DNA of 64,000 nt from Brachypterus glaber (GCA_958510825.1 OY294049.1:1054001-1118000), one strand, 5' to 3'. Shown: positions 1-11,706, counted from the stretch's first letter. Made by a program: numbers and translations. The notes: a model not told the origin generated them from the letters alone.

Positions 1-132
1 AATAGTCCCAGATACAAAATAGTTCTGTACGTACGTAACTATTTATATACAAAATAAACATAAATTATAACGTAAGTAAACGAATAGTTTAATTAACCCT
101 TGCTATATTACAAAGTGACGATTTATATCGTT
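1..132 (-). mobile_element. 3' tail of the R1-clade element, cut off by the BEL insertion
   Basis: On the minus strand this stretch continues the R1-clade ORF2 that breaks off at 7713. When the BEL element and one copy of the CGTT duplication (129-132 and 7713-7716 on the plus strand) are ignored, the reading frame runs on for a few codons with a cysteine and then meets a stop. AT-rich 3' UTR follows to the window edge. The element's true 3' end lies outside the window. This is inferred from frame continuity and the matching 4-bp flank. Confidence 0.6.
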
Positions 133-136
133 ACAC

Positions 137-413
137 TGTCAACTAGTCAGACTCAACTAGCTGTGATTAGGCAGGGTGTCTTGGCCACAGTGTAATAAAA
201 CAATTGATCAAAATGAATGATATTTTTTATTAATTTCATTTGGTATTTATATATTTTCAATTGCTGACTCGCTGGCGCAAATATTTGATGATTCTGCAGA
301 CTTGCACTTATGCATCAACTATTTGTACGCTATTTAATAAATTTTACAGGTTTTATATTAATTTAAATTAATTTATATTTGTATTCATATTTGATGTTCT
401 GTCCTTTTGGACA
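137..413 (-). repeat. 3' LTR of the BEL/Pao element
   Basis: 277-bp direct repeat of 7436-7712, TG...CA bounded, about 98% identical by eye. It lies downstream of the env-like gene on the minus strand, hence the 3' LTR. The inner edge is at 414. Confidence 0.93.
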
Positions 414-425
414 TTCTACCGCCTC

Positions 426-2176
426 TCATATTAGCCTAGCTTCCGTTCTTTGGACATTCTGGCGGGGCCTCCGTATGGGACGAACATTCCGACTGGTTAA
501 GGGCATCATCTCGTTGTTTCCAGGAACAGGTCTTGTGGTCGATGATCTGGTTACATAAATCCTAAATTTTTTTAGAGCCAACCATATCATTCCTACTATT
601 GTTAGACAAATAACTATGATGATGGTACCGCTGACAACACTGTGATGTCTCATCGATACCCACACGGTTTGCTGCAAAACCTCTTGGAGTCGTTTTTTTT
701 GATCTTTTATTGTCTTCCAGTGACTATCTGATAGATTCATTTTTCCTTCTGGTGATAGTTGTGTTTTGTCCTGTGTTTGTATCTCCTTGGTCATACCTGT
801 GACGTTTATTGCCTTAAAACCGGTCATGTTCACTGTTATTGATGTAATTGTTTTTGATGAAAGTATGCTTTGTCTGGTATTTATTGAACAATTGGAAGTG
901 ATCTTGACAATGCTGGTTTGATTTAATATAACTTCGTCTCTTATTCCGTTGCATATGAATGCTACCTTTGTCGGTTGACTTAAAATACACAGCCATGTAT
1001 TATCCATGGTTAGTGATTTCCAGACAGTGTTCGGTATATTTACTTCGTTAATCAGACAACTTATTTTTGGATGTCTGTTGAACAGTTCATCTATGATGCA
1101 ATTGGGATTGGTTTCTATGTTGTTTACTACGGTTGGGGAACAGATATAATTAAATGTATCGATCTTGACACATTCCTTAATGTTGTTGTTCCTTATGGTG
1201 AAATATTGTTGTATATTGAAATTGATTGCCAGTAGCGTGTCAGGAATATTAATTATCTTTGTTAGGCCATTTATTATTTTAGCTGGAACTGGGGTAACCA
1301 TAGATAGTTGATATTGATGCGTTTCTTGGAGAATGAAGTAACTTTCAACAATAATTTCTTCTATTAGCATCCTTACTTTGGTTTTAATTATACGTGTTTG
1401 TAATACTTCAACGTTTACAGGCAGGTTTTTATTTGTCCTTTATAAAATTTTCTTTACCTTTGAGTGAGATATAAGTTGGTAGATATCGCCATGTTGAAGT
1501 TGAATGTCAAGAATTTGTTTCCATTTTTGTATGATGTCTTCAATGTAGTTTTGTGCCAGTGAAAATGTGTCCAATAAGTGAATGTTTAGTTTGTTTGTGT
1601 CAATAGATGAATACCAAACTTGCATGTCGTTCAGGGTTTTGATTCCTTGGTTAAATTTGTCTGAGAGCCTATTAAGTTTATCTTCAATACGTTTTTCTGT
1701 TTCGTTTAGAGTTGTAACTGTGGAAATCATAATGTTGGTTTGATGGTTAGACAACCTTGCCAGTTCTCTTTGGTTGGTTCGTAAGTCGTCAATATCTTGG
1801 TAAAACTCGTCGTTTACTCCAAAAATAGTGGTTAGAAAAAAGCCCTCTCTTCATTTTACGTGACGTTGCTAAACTTTGAAGTATGGATTCTAGCTCAGTT
1901 TGTTGTTGTCTTATGTGATGGAGATGATGGTTGCAATTGATTATGTCAGTTGCTTGCTTGAATCTGTCACATAAAGTTTCAATGGTATTAATTAATTGTA
2001 TTGTTAATGTTATTCTTGTCGATCCATGTTTGGTTTCGTGGAATGTGCATTTCCATTCGAAAAATACCTTTATTGATTTTTGAATCTCCAAGGTTTTCAA
2101 TGTATAGCCCAGCCTCAATTGGTTTGATTGTATACTCCGCTTTACATATTCCCAAACATGCCAATAGTACTAGCAT
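426..2176 (-). pseudogene. Env-like membrane glycoprotein gene of the BEL/Pao element, frameshifted
   Basis: Read on the minus strand, a signal-peptide-like segment (MLVLLACLGICKA, near 2176) follows the integrase C-terminal domain in the same frame. Next come a basic, furin-like RKMKR site followed by GLF (near 1850), a long amphipathic/coiled-coil region (1440-1754), and a C-terminal part with several N-glycosylation sequons. Near the end is a hydrophobic transmembrane stretch (VVSGTIIIVICLTIVGMIWL, about 600-660) with a basic tail. This layout matches class I-like fusion proteins carried by some insect LTR retrotransposons. At least three frame changes separate the pieces (1988-2422, 1789-2118, 1440-1754, 426-1370), so no functional protein can be made from this copy. 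Whether it derives from a baculovirus-F-type or another env cannot be told by eye. Confidence 0.72.
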
Positions 2177-3374
2177 AGCTTTTATGCTCCCAGTTTTTCC
2201 TTCGCTAGTGACAGGCCTGCTTACATGTAAGGGAATGACTTTTGTTATTGGCCTTTTCTTGACTTTACCCGTTGAATCTTCTATATCTATTACTCTAACT
2301 TGTTTGTCATTACCAGGGTAGACATTAGTGATTTTGGCGAGCGGCCAAGCAGCCGGCCCGGCACTTTCATCCTTAACAATCACTACATCCCCAATCTCTA
2401 GGTTTTTTTTTGTACTTTCCATTTACATCTTTCTTGTAATGATTGTAAGTATTTTTTATGCCATATTTTCCAAAAGTCTTGGCCCATTTTCTGCACCAGC
2501 TTCCATCTTACTGCGTGACTCGTCGTAGTATCTGCTGTCACAAGGCTGTAAGGGTTGATCAAGGCTCTTCCTATTAAGAAATGCCCCGGAGTTAAGGGTA
2601 TGATATCTTCTGGATCTGTTGTTAGAGGCCATAAGGGTCTTGAGTTTAAACATGCTTCTATTTGAGAGGTTAGTGTGGTAAGTTCCTCATAAGTTAGTGT
2701 GGTATCTCCTATTACTCTTGTTAGGTGAAACTTCATCGATTTTACCGCTGATTCCCACAAGCCTCCGAAGTGAGGTGTCCTTGGTGGAATAAAGTGCCAG
2801 TTTAATCCAAGCGTTGTAGCTTGTGTTGGAAACTCTGGATCTCCATTTATGTATTCAATTTCTTGTTGTATGATATTGTTTGCTCCTATGAAGTTGCTAC
2901 CATTATGGCTATACATATGAAGGCAACTTCCTCTTCTTTTGCTTATTCTTAATTGTATTGGGCCTGCATAATCAATTCCAGTGTACGTGAATGGCGCTGA
3001 CTGGTTTCTCTTGCTTCTGGTAAGTCACCCATTATCTGGTGCGGACTATGGGCCCTGTATCTTATACATCTTGGACAGTGGTGGATTATGTTTCGGGCGA
3101 TAGTAGCTGCGTTTATTACCCAATATTTTCTTCTTGTATATGCTAATGTTAATTGATTTCCTCCATGCAGCGTCTGATTATGTGCGTCTCTTAGAATTAA
3201 TGTTGCTAAATGACTTTCCTTTGGGATTATATAAGGGTGCTTCTCATTGTAGCTCAAGGATGAATTTTCCAATCGGCCTCCAACTCTTATACACCCATAA
3301 TCATCCAGGATTGGTTTTAGTTTTAGTATTTTGCTTCTGGATTCCAGTTGGTTTTGTTCTGAGTGTTGGGCCAT
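2177..3374 (-). pseudogene. Integrase region of the BEL/Pao pol gene, frameshifted
   Basis: The segment 2949-3374 carries the zinc-binding domain: HNQTLHGG, then YWVINA, then CPRC. The segment 2398-2916 carries the later catalytic-core part, with SHNGSNF (the usual second catalytic Asp appears as Asn), HFIPPRTPHFGGLWESAVKS and HFLIGR. The segment 2177-2422 has the C-terminal domain (GDVVIVKDESAGPAAWPLAK) typical of BEL/Pao integrases. The three pieces are in different frames. The env-like signal peptide follows directly in the frame of the last piece, so in the parent element integrase and env may have been made as one readthrough product. Confidence 0.85.
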
Positions 3375-6300
3375 TTTGACTTATGTGGCAGCCATGAGAG
3401 TCCAAACCACCATAACTTCTGCTCTAGAAGTTTACTGGGTTCTATTCCTCGAGATACCAGATCTGCTGGGTTATCTCCAGATTTAACATGATGACAATGT
3501 GGGGCTGGAACCCTTTCTATTATTTCTGATACTCTGTTTGCCACGAAAGTCTTCCATCGTATAGGTTCTCCTTTTATCCAAGCCAAAGTAATCATGGGGT
3601 CTGTCCAGGTATAAATAGAATGGTTTTCTATCCTCAGGGCCTTGATTGTTCGCACCATAAGCTTGGATAGTAGCACTGCTGCACATAGTTCCAACCTAGG
3701 AAGCGTCTTTTTCACCTTTATTGGTGCTACTTTGGATTTTGACACTAATATTCTTGTATGGATGATGCCTTCTTCTGACTCTGTTCTTGTATAAATAACA
3801 GCACCATAAGCTTTTTCTGTCGAATCTGCAAATCCGTGTAGCTCTATTTTTCTTTTTGAGTAGCAAACCCATCTTGGAATAGATATTTTTTCTATCTCTT
3901 TAAGTTAATTTCTAAACTGAGTCCATTCCTTATTAATTTTTTCTGGTATAGGTTTATCCCAATCTAATTGTACTAACCACATTTCCTGGATTAACAGTTT
4001 TGCTTTAATCATTATTGGTGAAATCCATCCCAATGGATCAAATAATTTTGTAATTTCTGATAAAATTTCTCGTTTTGTCTGACTTGACTTGTCGGACGTT
4101 TGTATTTTAAAACAAAGGGTGTCCTCTTTTGGCTTCCAGTGGATTCCTAGGGACTTCTTCGTCGGTTCTAAGTCCAAGGGTATTGGAAAGTGATCATGGG
4201 CAGATTCCGGTATTTGTTCTAACATTCTTTCATCATTACTGGACCATTTTCTTAAGTTAAGGCCAGCCGTCATTAGCATTTGTCTGAGTTGCTTTTGTAA
4301 TTCAATAGCTTCTTGTAATGATCCTGCTCCAGATAGTAAATCATCGACGTAGAAATCCCTTAAGGCTACTGCTGATGCTTTTGGGTATTTCTTTTGCTCA
4401 GCCTTAGCTAGTTCTTGTAGAGTTTTTACTGCTAGGTAAGGCGCGGCGGTTGTCCCATATGTTACCGTTGTTAGCATATATGTTTGGATTGGCAAATTTT
4501 CATTAAATCTCCATAATATTGATTGATATGGTTGATCTTCTTCTTGGACCATTATCTGTCGATACATTTTTTCCACATCTCCAGTGAAAGCAATTTTATA
4601 CGATCTCCATCGTATCAGGATATCTGTGAGTTCTTCTTGTAGTCTTGGACCTGAATACATCATCTCGTTGAGGCTTTTTCCATTTGAAGTTTTTGATGAT
4701 GCATCAAATACTACCCTTAGTTTGGTGGTGCTGCTGTCTGGTTTAATAACTGCTTGATGTGGTATAAAGTATGTTCCCTTTTTTGTATATGTTGCTAGTT
4801 TCATGTGACTTAAATCTAGGTATTCTTGCATAAATCTTTTATACTCTTCCTCCAGTGTTTTATCCTTTTTAAATTTGTTTTCTAATTGTCTTAGTCTTGC
4901 TATGGCTTTTGGTTTTGATTCTCCCAGAATTTGTGGATCTTCTTTTAATGGAATTCTTACAATATATTTCCCATCGGGTCTACGCCGAGTAAAGGTATTG
5001 TAATGATTTTCGCATAAAATATCATCGTCCTTTTGTTTTATTTGTTGTTCAACTTCCTCGATTTCCCAGAACTTGGTAAGTTGTTGATCTTCTGCCCCTT
5101 GGACCATCAGACTTTTGAGTTGTGTTTTCTTTGACTGAACTTTCATATTTCCACACAGGGTCCATCCTAGTTCAGTGTTTTGGGCTAGCAATTGTTCTCT
5201 TAATTTTCGGGATTCACCTTTCATTATTTTACTATATTCGGCAGCTCCCAATAAAATGTCAATTGGTCCAGGCTGATAGTATGTTGGATCAGCTAAATAT
5301 TCATTCTTCCATTCTTCTTTATCCAGTTCTTCAGTTGGCTGGTTGGGTAATGGTGACGTAAGTAATAGTTCACAATTTGTCTTAAAGTTGCTAGGAAATC
5401 TGGGGAAAATGTTTGCTGTAATTTTAGTCTTTGATATTTTTATTTCATTTCCAATTCCCGAAATTTCAGCATAAATCTTCTCACGTGGTAACTTTAATGA
5501 TTGAGCAGCTTCCTCAGTAATAAATGACAACTGTGACCCTGAATCAATTAGAACTCTAAGGCTTTGCAATATTCCTTTATCAGATGAGACTTGGACTACT
5601 GCTGTAGCTAACATAACGCTGGTTTCCATCTCTTGTTCGGATGTTGCTGTATTGATTGATTGTTGGTTTGATTGATCCGTATAGGCCATATGCAACAGGC
5701 TATAATGATATCCTGAGCAATACTGACATCTCCCATTGAGGCTGCATCTTTTTTGAGACGAATGATTCAAACAATTGTAGCAAATCTTTATATCTTTAAC
5801 GAATTTTATTCTGTCCGGTATTGATAATCTTTTAAATACTGAACACTGCGTTATGCCGTGTTCAGGTGAATTGCAGTACCTGCAGTCTGCTCTTTTTCTT
5901 ATAGGATCATTAATTTTTATTTTTTCTGTGCCCAGGTTTTCAAGAGATTGGAACCTTGATAACAGAAATTTAATGACTTCGTCAAATGATTGGACTGCCG
6001 TGGGATTCTGCAGTGTTTGTTCATATAATTTATTTGTGTCAGGATCCCATTTTCGAGCTATAATTGTGTTAATTATGGCTCCCCACGTATCAGTTTCTAT
6101 TCCCAAGTTTTTTAGTGCACGGAGACATTCTAAGCTGGTGTCGTATAGCGTTTTTAGATGTTCTGCTGATTCATGATTTGACTTTGGCCGGTCCAGAATC
6201 TTTGAAACTATCTTGTTAACAATAAGCCTCTTGTTGTTATACCGAGCCTGCAACAATTCCCAGGCATCAATATAGTTTGCTTCTGAAATGTGGAGATGTT

Positions 6301-6613
6301 AGAAGACTTTGGCAGGCTCTTCATTTAGATAGATTTTCAAATACTGCATTTTTTCTATGTTGTTAAATTTATGATTTAAATGTACCATCCTGTTAAACAT
6401 GTCGTAGAATGTTGTCCAATTGTCATAGTTGCCATCAAACTTTGGAATTTTGACTGCTTCCAAAGTTATGGCGGAACTTTGAGAGGAACTCATTTTGTCT
6501 TCTATCTTCATTAGAATTTCATAATACTTGCTTCTAAGTCCCATTATTACCAATTGATTTCCATCTTCGTATTGTCTGAATTCTTTTAGCTCCTGATGAG
6601 TTCGAAGAATCAT
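3323..6613 (-). pseudogene. BEL/Pao gag-pol: capsid, nucleocapsid, protease, reverse transcriptase, RNase H
   Basis: One minus-strand frame holds most of the polyprotein. It is interrupted only by in-frame stops at 6299-6301 and 3905-3907. From 6613 there is a Pao gag domain (VKIPKFDGNYDNWTTFYDMF). Then come three Cys/His clusters (CRYCNSPEHGITQC, CYNCLNHSSQKRC, CQYCSGYH), protease with VLIDSGSQLSF, and reverse transcriptase with VVFDAS, YRQI and the YVDDLLSG active site. After the second stop the RNase H-like region contains PRLELCAA, YTWTDP and GDNPADLVSRG. The product would form the virus-like particle and copy element RNA in the cytoplasm. The central 783-codon stretch is uninterrupted, which agrees with the young LTRs. 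Confidence 0.92.
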
Positions 6614-6750
6614 CCTTCACTGGTCTTCAAGATTAATTTTCTTTTGCTTGAGGAAAGATATGCTTTGATCGGTTTTTATTTCATTTTGGATTGTGGTGAT
6701 TTCTTCATTTATTCCTTGGATGTCCAGATTTAACCATCTTATTCTGTTTT

Positions 6751-7068
6751 TCACTTTTTCATTTTGTATATCTTCATGATTCGCTCGCTTATGTTTATTG
6801 AAGAGACCTGTGCATTTTCATACGCCTTGGGACATTTTTTCAGATACTCTAGGGCTTGTTGGATTTCTTCGTTAGTTTCTTGGATGATCTCAATCTCTTC
6901 CGAATCGGTCGCCATTGATAGAAGGATCCCTGCTCTTCTTCCGTAATCTTTGAATTTCGATTCGCGTTCGTCAACGTATTTTTCGTTTTTCCTTACTGAT
7001 GAATCCTTTTTTAAGTTTGAGAAGAGATTCTTCACCTTGGCCAATAGTTCCTCCGGAGTGTCGATCAT
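6751..7068 (-). pseudogene. N-terminal gag segment of the BEL/Pao element
   Basis: A 105-codon minus-strand frame that begins at ATG just inside the leader (MIDTPEELLAKVKNLF). It is rich in Lys/Glu and likely helical (ESKFKDYGRRAGILLSMA, LEYLKKCPKAYENA). It is in a different frame from the capsid segment that starts near 6613, so an indel lies between 6614 and 6750. Its position directly behind the 5' leader makes it the probable start of gag. No further domain is recognised. Confidence 0.6.
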
Positions 7069-7080
7069 ATCGTATATTAT

Positions 7081-7435
7081 TTAGTTTTTTGTTTGCTTTT
7101 TGTTTGTTTTTTGTTTTTGTTTTTTTTTTTTGTTTTTTTTGTTTTTTTTTTGTTTGTTTGTTTTTTTTTCTGTTTTTATTTTGTTGGGTGGATCCTGGGA
7201 ACAGTGCCTTTCTTTCTTTTTTCTTTGGGCTGTCTTACTTTTTTTTTTTCTGTTTTTATTTTGTTGGGTGGATCCTGAGAACAGTGCCTTTCTTTCTTTT
7301 TTCTTTGGGCTGTCTTCTTGGAATCCTTTTCTTTTTTCTTTATGGAGCGGTATGTTATTTCTGGGCCTTACAACTGGTGCACCTCCTTAGGCCTTACTTG
7401 GTTCAATTTTCTCTCGAAGGACCATATGTTACTAC
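7081..7435 (-). repeat. BEL/Pao leader: T-rich tract and 80-bp tandem duplication
   Basis: On the plus strand 7081-7170 is a T/G homopolymer-like tract. 7161-7236 and 7241-7316 are two copies of an 80-bp period containing TGGGTGGATCCTG, nearly identical. The minus strand adjacent to the LTR reads GTAACATATGGTCCTTCGAG, the position of a primer-binding site. I cannot assign the tRNA. No coding sequence is seen here. Confidence 0.75.
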
Positions 7436-7712
7436 TGTCAACTAGTCAGACTCAACTAGCTGTGATTAGGCAGGGTGTCTTGGCCACAGTGTAATAAAAC
7501 AATTGATCAAAATGAATGATATTTTTTATTAATTTCATTTGGTATTTATATATTTTCAACTGCTGACTCGCTGGCGCAAATATTTGATGATTCTGCAGAC
7601 TTACACTTATGCATCAACTATTCGTACGCTATTTAATAAATTTTACAGGTTTTATATTTATTTAAATTAATTTATATTCGTATTCATATTTGATATTCTG
7701 TCCTTTTGGACA
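7436..7712 (-). repeat. 5' LTR of the BEL/Pao element
   Basis: 277-bp copy of the repeat at 137-413, TG...CA bounded. It lies upstream of gag on the minus strand and abuts R1-clade ORF2 sequence at 7713. Confidence 0.93.
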
Positions 7713-10669
7713 CGTTTGCCCAATTTTCTGTATTGCTCCCCCAATTGCCCGTGCCCCGTCAGGATTTGTACAATTGCCCTATTCAGAATAAGTCTCATGT
7801 CCTGTCTTTCCAGAATATCCGGTAAGAACGCGTGGGTGATCCTCCCCTGCTCTGCCTCGTCCCAGTCGTTTTGCCAGAGCCTGAACGTCTCGTGCCTCAG
7901 TCTTAGCTTGGCCTCCGTCAACGCAATCCTTGGTTGACTTGGAATATGGAGATCGCCGTGGTGGGAGTCCATGTTCGCCCTGTGTTTTTTTCTGCAACAC
8001 ATTTCTCTTATTAGTAGCTCAATAGGAGGTAAATTCGCCAGAACGGAAGAAGCCTCACTTGAAGTGGTGGAATAAGCGCCAATTATCGCCTTTGCACACA
8101 GTCCTCTGACTGAGTTAAGTTTTTGCTTAGTTCGGCTGAGGAATAGCTTGTGCTCGAACAGTTCAGCCTCGTAGTGGAACAGAGGCATGATCGCGCCATA
8201 GAAAATCCTAGGTGCTTTAGTAGGAATGTTAAGATTTCTCGCCAAAATTCTTCGTAATGCCATAAATAAGTTTTTTGCCTTCTGGCATGTGTACTTGAAG
8301 TGAGCCTGGTAAGTAAGTCCCTCGTTTAGCATAACTCCTAGGTATTTCATTACCCTAACTCTGCTTATAGGTGTTCCGCCTAGCCTGACCGTCGGGTTTC
8401 TGGTCATTTTCTTTTTGCCAAAAATCATGTAGTTGCATTTGCTGGGAGAAAATTCCAGCTTATTATTAGAGGCCCAGGTGTTGATTAGTTGCAGTGCATT
8501 GTTGAACAATCGCTCCAGTTCTGGCCTAGAGTTGGCCGAAATGATGATCACAATGTCGTCAGCGTATGCGACCAGCCTGACCTCTATGGCCAAGGCCCTT
8601 AGCAGCCTCAGAAGCGTGTCCAAAGCCGTGTTCCATGGAGAAGGTCCCAGTACCGAGCCTTGCGGGCACCCTCTGGTTAGCCATTTGCCCACTACTGCGG
8701 ATCCCAATCTGTATTTCACCTCTCTGTCGTTGAGATAGCTCTTTATAATATTAAAAAGGTATTTTGGGATTCTCTTGACCTTTAGGGATTTCAGGATGGT
8801 AGTCCACCAGACATTATTGAACGCGCCTTTGACGTCTAAGGATATGATGGCGTTATATTTCACCTCATCGTCAAAATAAGACAAAGACTTGATTATAGCG
8901 TCCGTGGTGCTCCTCCCTTTCCGAAAGCCGAATTGGCTTGCATCGTGAAAGTCCTCTTCGGGAATCGATTCGTGCAGCTTTTCTTTGATACAGTGTTCAA
9001 ATATCTTCCCCAGTATCGGTATCAGCGTGATTGGCCGTAAAGAGTTCAGGTCCGACGAATCCTTTTTGTCCGACTTCGGTATTGTGATTAGTTTGCCTTC
9101 CTTCCAGCAAGTAGGAAAGTAATTGAATAACAGACAGTCGTTGTAAATTCTGCATAGGTAATCCGAAATGACAAGGGCAACAGTGTTCAGAACAATGCCC
9201 GGAATCCCGTCGGGGCCCGTGGCCTTCCTTGGGTTCGTCTTCGAGAGCGCGGACTCCACCGCCTCTTTGCTCATCCAGCTTATTTCAACATTGTCATCTT
9301 CGGTCGTCTGCGCTTCAGTCCTTCTAGCGCTCTGTTCTGCATCGTCTACCTCAGCGACGTCGTCTTTGACGAAGTGATTTAACGTAAGTCTAGCCGTGTC
9401 CTCAAAATCCGAGGTATGTGCTTTCCCAATCTGTGTAGTTCCCTGGACTAGTGATTTGACATTCTTATTAGCAGCAAGCCTGTAAGGCAAACTCCATGGG
9501 TTTGGGTGAAGTTCTTTTGAGACAAACTCGTCCCAAGCCTTGGATCTTTGTAGCAAGATAAGGTCCCTGTATCTAGCGGCCTAAGCTAGATATCTTTCCC
9601 TGAGCTCGTCCCTAGCCCTCGGGTCATTGCACCTCTGGTAAGCCCTTCTGATCGTGTATGTCCTAGATTTTGCCAATTCCAGTCGTTCACACCACCATGA
9701 TGGTTTGTCCACGTAGATTTTTCTCTTAGGAAGGCACGCCTCAGCGATGGCCTTTAGAAGGGCAGTAATTCCAGCCACCCGTTCATCTAACGCCACAGTG
9801 CCAGGTCTCCATTGAATGCGTTCTAGTTCGATTATCCCCATAATCGCCATATCCATCGCTTTGTCCGAGTTAATTTTCTTTTTCGAGGTTACCCATCTAA
9901 ATTTTTGTGTTCCTGTTCGAGTACTGAAGTCCAAAGTGATCAGCCTGTGATCGCTAAGTTAGCGGTCCTGATGGACTCTCCATCCTAAAATTTTGTTGAG
10001 CGCACCTGCGTTCGCCAGTGTCAGATCAATATTACTTTCGCCTTGAGAGCCCTTGAACGTAGCCGGATTGTCCGGAAGGTTAGCGGAGTGCAGATTGCAC
10101 ATCGTCAACAATTCCGAGACCGTCTCGCCTCTGTCGTTATCATTAGCAGAGTGCCAGAGCCTATTCCAGGCATTGGCGACCCCAATTACGATAGCATCGT
10201 GGATCTCCTCGCATAGGTTGGAAATCGATTCAAATTGCTCAACTAGATTGAAGTCTGCGTTGGGAGGCCAGTAGGCACTCACAACCGTAAGCCTGCTCCC
10301 GTTGATTTTCAGGCGAGCCACCGCCAAGTGAGAGCTGCAAAACCTATTTAGCTTGATCAAGTTTAAATTTGGGTTGATGACAACAATTCCAGCCATGAAC
10401 TTTTCCGCGGTGGAAGCCACAATTCTGAATTTGTTCGATTGAGGGATAGAGAAAAGGTCGCCACATTTCTTGGAGTACGGATCCTGGCACAGTAAAACAT
10501 CCAAATCCAGGTTCTGGAGAAAATCTTTGGTAGCCGAAATCGAGTGGTGCAGATTCAGTTGCCCAAATCGCAGAACATGGTTCGCTCTTACCCCTTCGTT
10601 TACTAGTTCTGTAGCGCATAGTCTATACTGGCCACGAAGTTCTCCATCTTCCTTTTCAGCACCCCGCAC
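7713..10669 (-). pseudogene. R1-clade ORF2: endonuclease and reverse transcriptase
   Basis: One minus-strand frame runs from about 10669 to the BEL junction with only two in-frame stops (9959-9961 and 9581-9583). The endonuclease part has RFGQLNLHHS, LLCQDPY, VVSAYWPPN, IDLTLAN and LSDHRLI. Two catalytic positions look altered: the usual QEP glutamate is Asp, and the GDxNA-type aspartate is Val in GVANAWNRLWH. The reverse transcriptase has NPRKATGPDGIPG, LRPITLIPILGKIFE, FGFRKGRSTTDAI, SLDVKGAFNNVWW, RGCPQGSVLGP and the active site VAYADDIVII. The family nicks target DNA and primes reverse transcription from the nick. The C-terminus is displaced to 1-132. Confidence 0.9.
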
Positions 10670-11357
10670 TTGCTGTCTCTGCAGCTGTGTTTATTGTCAG
10701 CAATATTCGCATTCGTGCAGAGTAGACACTTGAGCTTAGAATTTTCGCCCTTGTCTGGACAGTCCCTGGTGTCATGTGGGCCAGCGCAGTGCCCGCAGGC
10801 CGCTGCCTCGCTGCATTTGATGGAGGTGTGTCCAAAGCCCTGGCACTTGTAGCACCTGGTTATCTGTCTTCGGTCTTCTACCGAGCAAGAGTGCCACCCA
10901 ATAAATAGCCGTTTCTTGTCCAGAAGCTTGGCCCTCGTGTTTGCGTCTACCTCTATAACCCAGTGGTTAAAGTGCATGTGTCTCTTTCCAAATTTGAAGC
11001 AAGGCGTGATCTTGAACCTGGCCTCTAGACTGAACCCGTTCTCCAGAATTTTCGTTTGGACAACAACTCATGTCCTTTTAGATTTGAGTTTGGGCTCTTG
11101 TTTGGAGATTCTTCGATCTTCCTTTTTTTCTGATTGATCGAGAACGGATTCTCTGCCGTACCTGAGAAGCCACCCAGGCAAAAAGTTCCTTGAGCCGTAA
11201 TTTTAATAATATCCGCTGCAGAAGCGCTTTCTAGTGTTTTTGTTTATGGAATCACTTTCCTGTCTGGCTGCCTCTTTGAAGGCAGCAGCAGTATCAAGTT
11301 TGCTCGAGGAGGTATTCATCGCCACATCGCCTTTCGCCGCATCGTCCTTATATGACA
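10603..11357 (-). pseudogene. R1-clade ORF1 (gag-like, zinc knuckles)
   Basis: The C-terminal part (10603-10977) is open. It contains CYKCQGFGHTSIKC, then CGHCAGPHDTRDC, then a third Cys cluster CLLCTN, the CCHC series that binds element RNA. Upstream, an ATG at about 11357 opens a frame that is soon broken by stops and frame changes between 10980 and 11210. ORF1 overlaps the start of ORF2 by about 67 nt in another frame, as is common in R1-clade elements. The product would be the RNA-binding particle protein. Confidence 0.8.
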
Positions 11358-11706
11358 TTCTATAGCTTATAGCCCGGAGGCAAAATCGTTAAGGGGGGAA
11401 CCAAATTCCCTCCTTTCGTACCTCTTAGCCGTACCAGGTAGGTTGCACCAAAACCACACTTATAGCACCCGAACCCGGGGTGCCTGCCTGTGAGTCGTTG
11501 CCCGCTAGGAGCCATCGAGGAGGGGGGTACACACTTTAACCAATACAAAGACAGCAAAATATATGGTCTGAATCAAATCTTTGATTTCTCAAGTAATCAA
11601 CTTATCGCTCAACTATATAATGCTACGTGTTTCCCAGCAATAATCGCACCTCGGATTTACCTGGTTTACCATTGGTTACGATAATGCCTCTGCGCAAAGC
11701 TCTTGT
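11358..11706 (-). other. 5' UTR of the R1-clade element
   Basis: Stretch between the 28S junction and the ORF1 ATG, GC-richer than the surroundings, with a C-rich block near 11510-11535 and no convincing ORF. It contains TAGCCCGGAGGC (11370-11381), which recurs at 11973-11984 beyond the 28S fragment. Confidence 0.6.

Larger units (their letters stand above)
129..7716 (-). mobile_element. BEL/Pao LTR retrotransposon with env-like gene
   Basis: Two 277-bp direct repeats (137-413 and 7436-7712) begin TG and end CA on the plus strand and bracket a minus-strand gag-pol-env order. The BEL/Pao assignment rests on a Pao-type gag domain, three Cys/His knuckles, a DSGS protease, a YVDD reverse transcriptase, an RNase H-like region, a zinc-binding integrase with a GPAAWPLAKI-type C-terminal domain, and the absence of Gypsy-type features. 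CGTT flanks both outer edges and may be the target duplication. The element lies in the ORF2 of an R1-clade element. The two LTRs differ at about six positions by eye, so the insertion is fairly recent, yet the genes already carry stops and frameshifts. Confidence 0.92.
7713..11706 (-). mobile_element. R1-clade non-LTR retrotransposon, 5' part, next to 28S rDNA
   Basis: The minus strand carries a 5' UTR (about 11358-11706), an ORF1 with CCHC knuckles, and an ORF2 with an APE-type endonuclease followed by a reverse transcriptase. That order and the ORF1/ORF2 overlap are typical of the R1 clade. The 5' end directly follows the 28S sequence TAGTTTTACCCTA. R1-clade members are known for rDNA targets, but this is not the canonical R1 site, so the target is an inference. 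The 3' end was split off by the BEL insertion and continues at 1-132. Confidence 0.85.

Noticed and set aside
6999..7445. Phe/Leu-rich plus-strand ORFs
   Set aside because: They lie in the T-rich leader and 80-bp duplication of the BEL element, on the opposite strand to its genes.
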